Below, piece by piece: positions 4,888-6,571 of a stretch of 6,571 nt of DNA. Both the position numbers and the translations under genes were made by a program. The notes under the pieces were generated by a model. The model saw only the letters and a program-made list of their open reading frames with translations. It was not told the DNA's origin and ran no database searches. The stretch is taken from contig DYON01000146.1 in NCBI GenBank assembly GCA_020720525.1, forward strand, positions 1-6,571, read 5' to 3'. Each line of letters opens with the position of its first letter. Position 1 is the first letter of the stretch. The DNA comes from Acetofilamentum sp. GTDB lineage: Bacteria; Bacteroidota; Bacteroidia; Bacteroidales; DTU049.

Positions 4888-6210
4888 ATGAATTTAAAGC
4901 AATCTCGCGTCGATTTGGCCATTGGCAACATGAATATTGATGTGCTCAACAGCATGCAGCTCGAAGCTATCGACAACATTCGCAAAAATCCCGAAATAGT
5001 ACTTTTGGCTCCCACAGGTTCGGGCAAAACAATTGCTTTTTTGCTTCCTATTCTCGAAATGCTCAAAACCGACAACGACCAAATTCAATCCTTGGTGATT
5101 GCTCCATCGCGCGAACTGTCTATTCAAATTGAGCATGTGTTCAAATCGATGAAAACAGGCTTCAAATCGCTATGTTGCTATGGCGGTCATCCGGTTTCGG
5201 TCGAGAAGAAAAGTCTCAAAATACCTCCTGCGCTGCTTATTGGAACTCCGGGACGAATTGCCGACCATTTGCGTCGCGAGCATATCGACACCGAAAATAT
5301 TCGACTTGTTGTTCTCGACGAGTTCGACAAAAGTCTCGAGTTTGGTTTCGAAGCAGAAATGTCGTTTATTATGGGACGCCTTGGTCATTTGCAAAAGCGA
5401 GTGCTTACTTCGGCAACAAAATCGACCGAAATTCCAGTTTTTGCAGGTTTGAAAAATCCCATTGAGTTGAATCACCTTCCCAACGAAGCTCCCGATGGAC
5501 TCACCCTGAAAATGGTGATGTCGGAAAGCATCGAAAAGCAAGACATTTTGATGCAGCTACTTTGCCTTTTGGGAACAAAAGCATCGTTGGTTTTTTGCAA
5601 CCACCGCGAAGCTGTTGAGCGGCTCAGCAGTTTTCTGAACGAAAATGGCTTGTACAACGACGTTTTTCATGGCGGACTCGAACAAGAAGAACGCGAACGC
5701 ACCTTGATTAAATTTCGCAACGGAAGCATACGCATACTCATCACCACCGATTTAGCTGCACGCGGTCTCGATATTCCACTGATTGAAAACATCATTCATT
5801 ATCAGTTGCCTGCCGTAGAAGCTGCATTCACGCATCGCAACGGACGTACAGCGCGCATGCATGCACACGGAAACGCATTTCTAATTTTGTCGGACAAAGA
5901 CAAAATGCCAATTTGGATCGAAGAAAAGCCCGAGCTTGTTTCGCTCCCTGCAAAAACAATTATTCCACCACCATCGGAATGGACTACTATTTATATAAGT
6001 GTGGGCAAAAAAGACAAAGTGAACAAAGTTGACATTGTTGGGTGGTTGTTGCAGAAAGGCAATCTCCAGAAAGAGGAACTTGGATTGATAGATGTGCTCG
6101 ATTTTATTTCGTTTGTGGCTGTGAAAAATAATAAAATAAACGAGCTTCTTCGCCTTCTTCGCAATGAGCCACTGAAAAAGAAAAAAGTTCGTATTGCTAT
6201 AGCGAGGTAG
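4888..6210 (+). CDS. DEAD-box RNA helicase of the DbpA type
   Basis: This 440-residue ATP-dependent RNA helicase probably works on 23S rRNA during large-subunit assembly, by analogy with DbpA. Both RecA-like domains are complete: Q-motif glutamine about residue 24, motif I APTGSGKT (41-48), Ia APSREL (72-77), YGG (98-100), Ib TPGR (120-123), motif II DEFD (144-147), III SAT (175-177), IV LVFCNHR (234-240), V TTDLAARGLDIP (286-297) and VI HRNGRTAR (316-323). Residues about 365-440 form a DbpA-like RNA-binding domain, with GKKDKVNKVDIVGWLL (373-388), LGLIDVLDFISFVAV (398-412) and a basic tail. Motif II has phenylalanine for the alanine of DEAD, which should keep the catalytic acids. The start is set at 4888, not the in-frame ATG at 4822, because the extra 22 residues would cover the promoter. 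Those residues look like a signal peptide, which makes no sense for a cytoplasmic helicase. The gene appears monocistronic. Confidence 0.9.
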   Translation: MNLKQSRVDLAIGNMNIDVLNSMQLEAIDNIRKNPEIVLLAPTGSGKTIAFLLPILEMLKTDNDQIQSLVIAPSRELSIQIEHVFKSMKTGFKSLCCYGGHPVSVEKKSLKIPPALLIGTPGRIADHLRREHIDTENIRLVVLDEFDKSLEFGFEAEMSFIMGRLGHLQKRVLTSATKSTEIPVFAGLKNPIELNHLPNEAPDGLTLKMVMSESIEKQDILMQLLCLLGTKASLVFCNHREAVERLSSFLNENGLYNDVFHGGLEQEERERTLIKFRNGSIRILITTDLAARGLDIPLIENIIHYQLPAVEAAFTHRNGRTARMHAHGNAFLILSDKDKMPIWIEEKPELVSLPAKTIIPPPSEWTTIYISVGKKDKVNKVDIVGWLLQKGNLQKEELGLIDVLDFISFVAVKNNKINELLRLLRNEPLKKKKVRIAIAR

Positions 6211-6459
6211 GAATTGGTTTGAATTTAGTTGGTGGAGTGGGAGAGTTTTTTAATGAGTTTTGTTGGCAGGCAACTTGTTGATAATGAGACTGTTGTAAAA
6301 TATCGCGTTTTATTTTAATTTGCTTATTATCAGTGTTTTACTTGATAACCCTTTTGCTTTTTATATTCGCTTCATTTATAGAAAATGAATTTTCTGCGTT
6401 GTTGCAATGCTTTTCCTTTCACCAATTTTTTGTAAGTTTGCGAAGAAAAAACAAAAACT
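6211..6459. other. Spacer between the helicase gene and sucC
   Basis: No gene is seen. A weak hairpin is possible at 6327-6348 (TTATCA and TGATAA around ten bases), too AT-rich to call a terminator, so how helicase transcription ends is unclear. A palindrome AGAAAAT-GA-ATTTTCT at 6380-6395 lies about 40 bp upstream of the sucC -7 element and could be an operator or chance. Confidence 0.45.
6433..6440 (+). promoter_or_regulatory. -7 promoter element of sucC
   Basis: TAAGTTTG matches TAnnTTTG and ends 19 nt before the sucC ATG, giving a leader of roughly 12-15 nt that is almost all A (GAAGAAAAAACAAAAACT). Such A-rich leaders are typical of Bacteroidota starts. No TTG stands at the ideal -33 distance. 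Confidence 0.5.
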
Positions 6460-6571
6460 ATGAATCTCCACGAATATCAGGGCAAAGAAATTCTGTCGCG
6501 CTACGGAGTGAATGTTCCCAAAGGCTATGTGGCCTACAATGCCGTAGAAGCTACCGAAAATGCAATAAAAC
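6460..6571 (+). CDS. sucC: Succinate-CoA ligase (ADP-forming) beta subunit, N-terminal part
   Basis: Only the first 37 codons lie in the window. They read MNLHEYQGKEILSRYGVNVP and on through KGYVAYNAVEATENAI, the highly conserved N-terminus of SucC, where the start of the ATP-grasp fold lies. The full protein would normally have about 385-400 residues. With the alpha subunit SucD it converts succinyl-CoA and ADP plus phosphate to succinate, CoA and ATP in the TCA cycle, in the cytoplasm. The ATG at 6460 follows an A-rich leader and a -7 element at 6433-6440. Whether sucD follows, as is common, cannot be seen. Confidence 0.93.
   Translation, partial: MNLHEYQGKEILSRYGVNVPKGYVAYNAVEATENAIK

Noticed and set aside
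6327..6348. Weak inverted repeat after the helicase gene as a terminator
   Set aside because: A six-pair, almost all A-T stem with a ten-base loop and no direct T run is too weak to call.

Overview
The window looks like chromosomal DNA of a member of the Bacteroidota, probably near the Bacteroidales or a related order. The evidence is a Bacteroides-like DnaA, promoter-like sites of the Bacteroidota -7 type (TAnnTTTG), A-rich rather than Shine-Dalgarno start contexts for most genes, and AT-rich spacers between moderately AT-rich genes. No tRNA, rRNA, CRISPR array, insertion sequence or phage gene was seen. Most of the window is housekeeping DNA. The less ordinary material lies in the spacers and in the details of gene starts.

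Layout from left to right. (1) Positions 1-284, minus strand: the N-terminal part of an unrecognised exported protein, cut by the window edge, with a good promoter at 332-362. (2) Positions 285-672: an AT-rich divergent spacer. (3) Positions 673-2365: a two-gene operon whose genes overlap by 8 bp. It encodes a lipoprotein carrying only the 5'-nucleotidase C-terminal domain and a Tat-exported metallophosphatase carrying only the catalytic N-terminal domain. Together they amount to one UshA-type nucleotidase split over two polypeptides. (4) Positions 2366-2517: the dnaA leader, with a 13-bp inverted repeat and a 17-codon upstream reading frame that runs into dnaA. (5) Positions 2518-3951: dnaA, ended by a strong intrinsic terminator at 3975-4003. 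(6) Positions 4004-4887: a spacer of nearly 900 bp holding a degraded minus-strand GNAT acetyltransferase remnant and an inverted pair of short ATTCGTGG-type repeats. (7) Positions 4888-6210: a DbpA-type DEAD-box RNA helicase whose motif II reads DEFD. Its promoter -7 element lies only 4 nt before the chosen ATG. (8) Positions 6211-6459: a spacer with a sucC promoter candidate. (9) Positions 6460-6571: the first 37 codons of sucC.

The genes do not form one pathway. The nucleotidase pair would salvage nucleotides or phosphate outside the cytoplasm. DnaA starts replication, the helicase probably acts in ribosome assembly, and SucC belongs to the TCA cycle. I found no convincing undescribed multi-gene system. 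The best leads are the dnaA-overlapping upstream frame, the split nucleotidase exported by two routes, the eroded acetyltransferase with its neighbouring repeats, and the apparently leaderless helicase mRNA.
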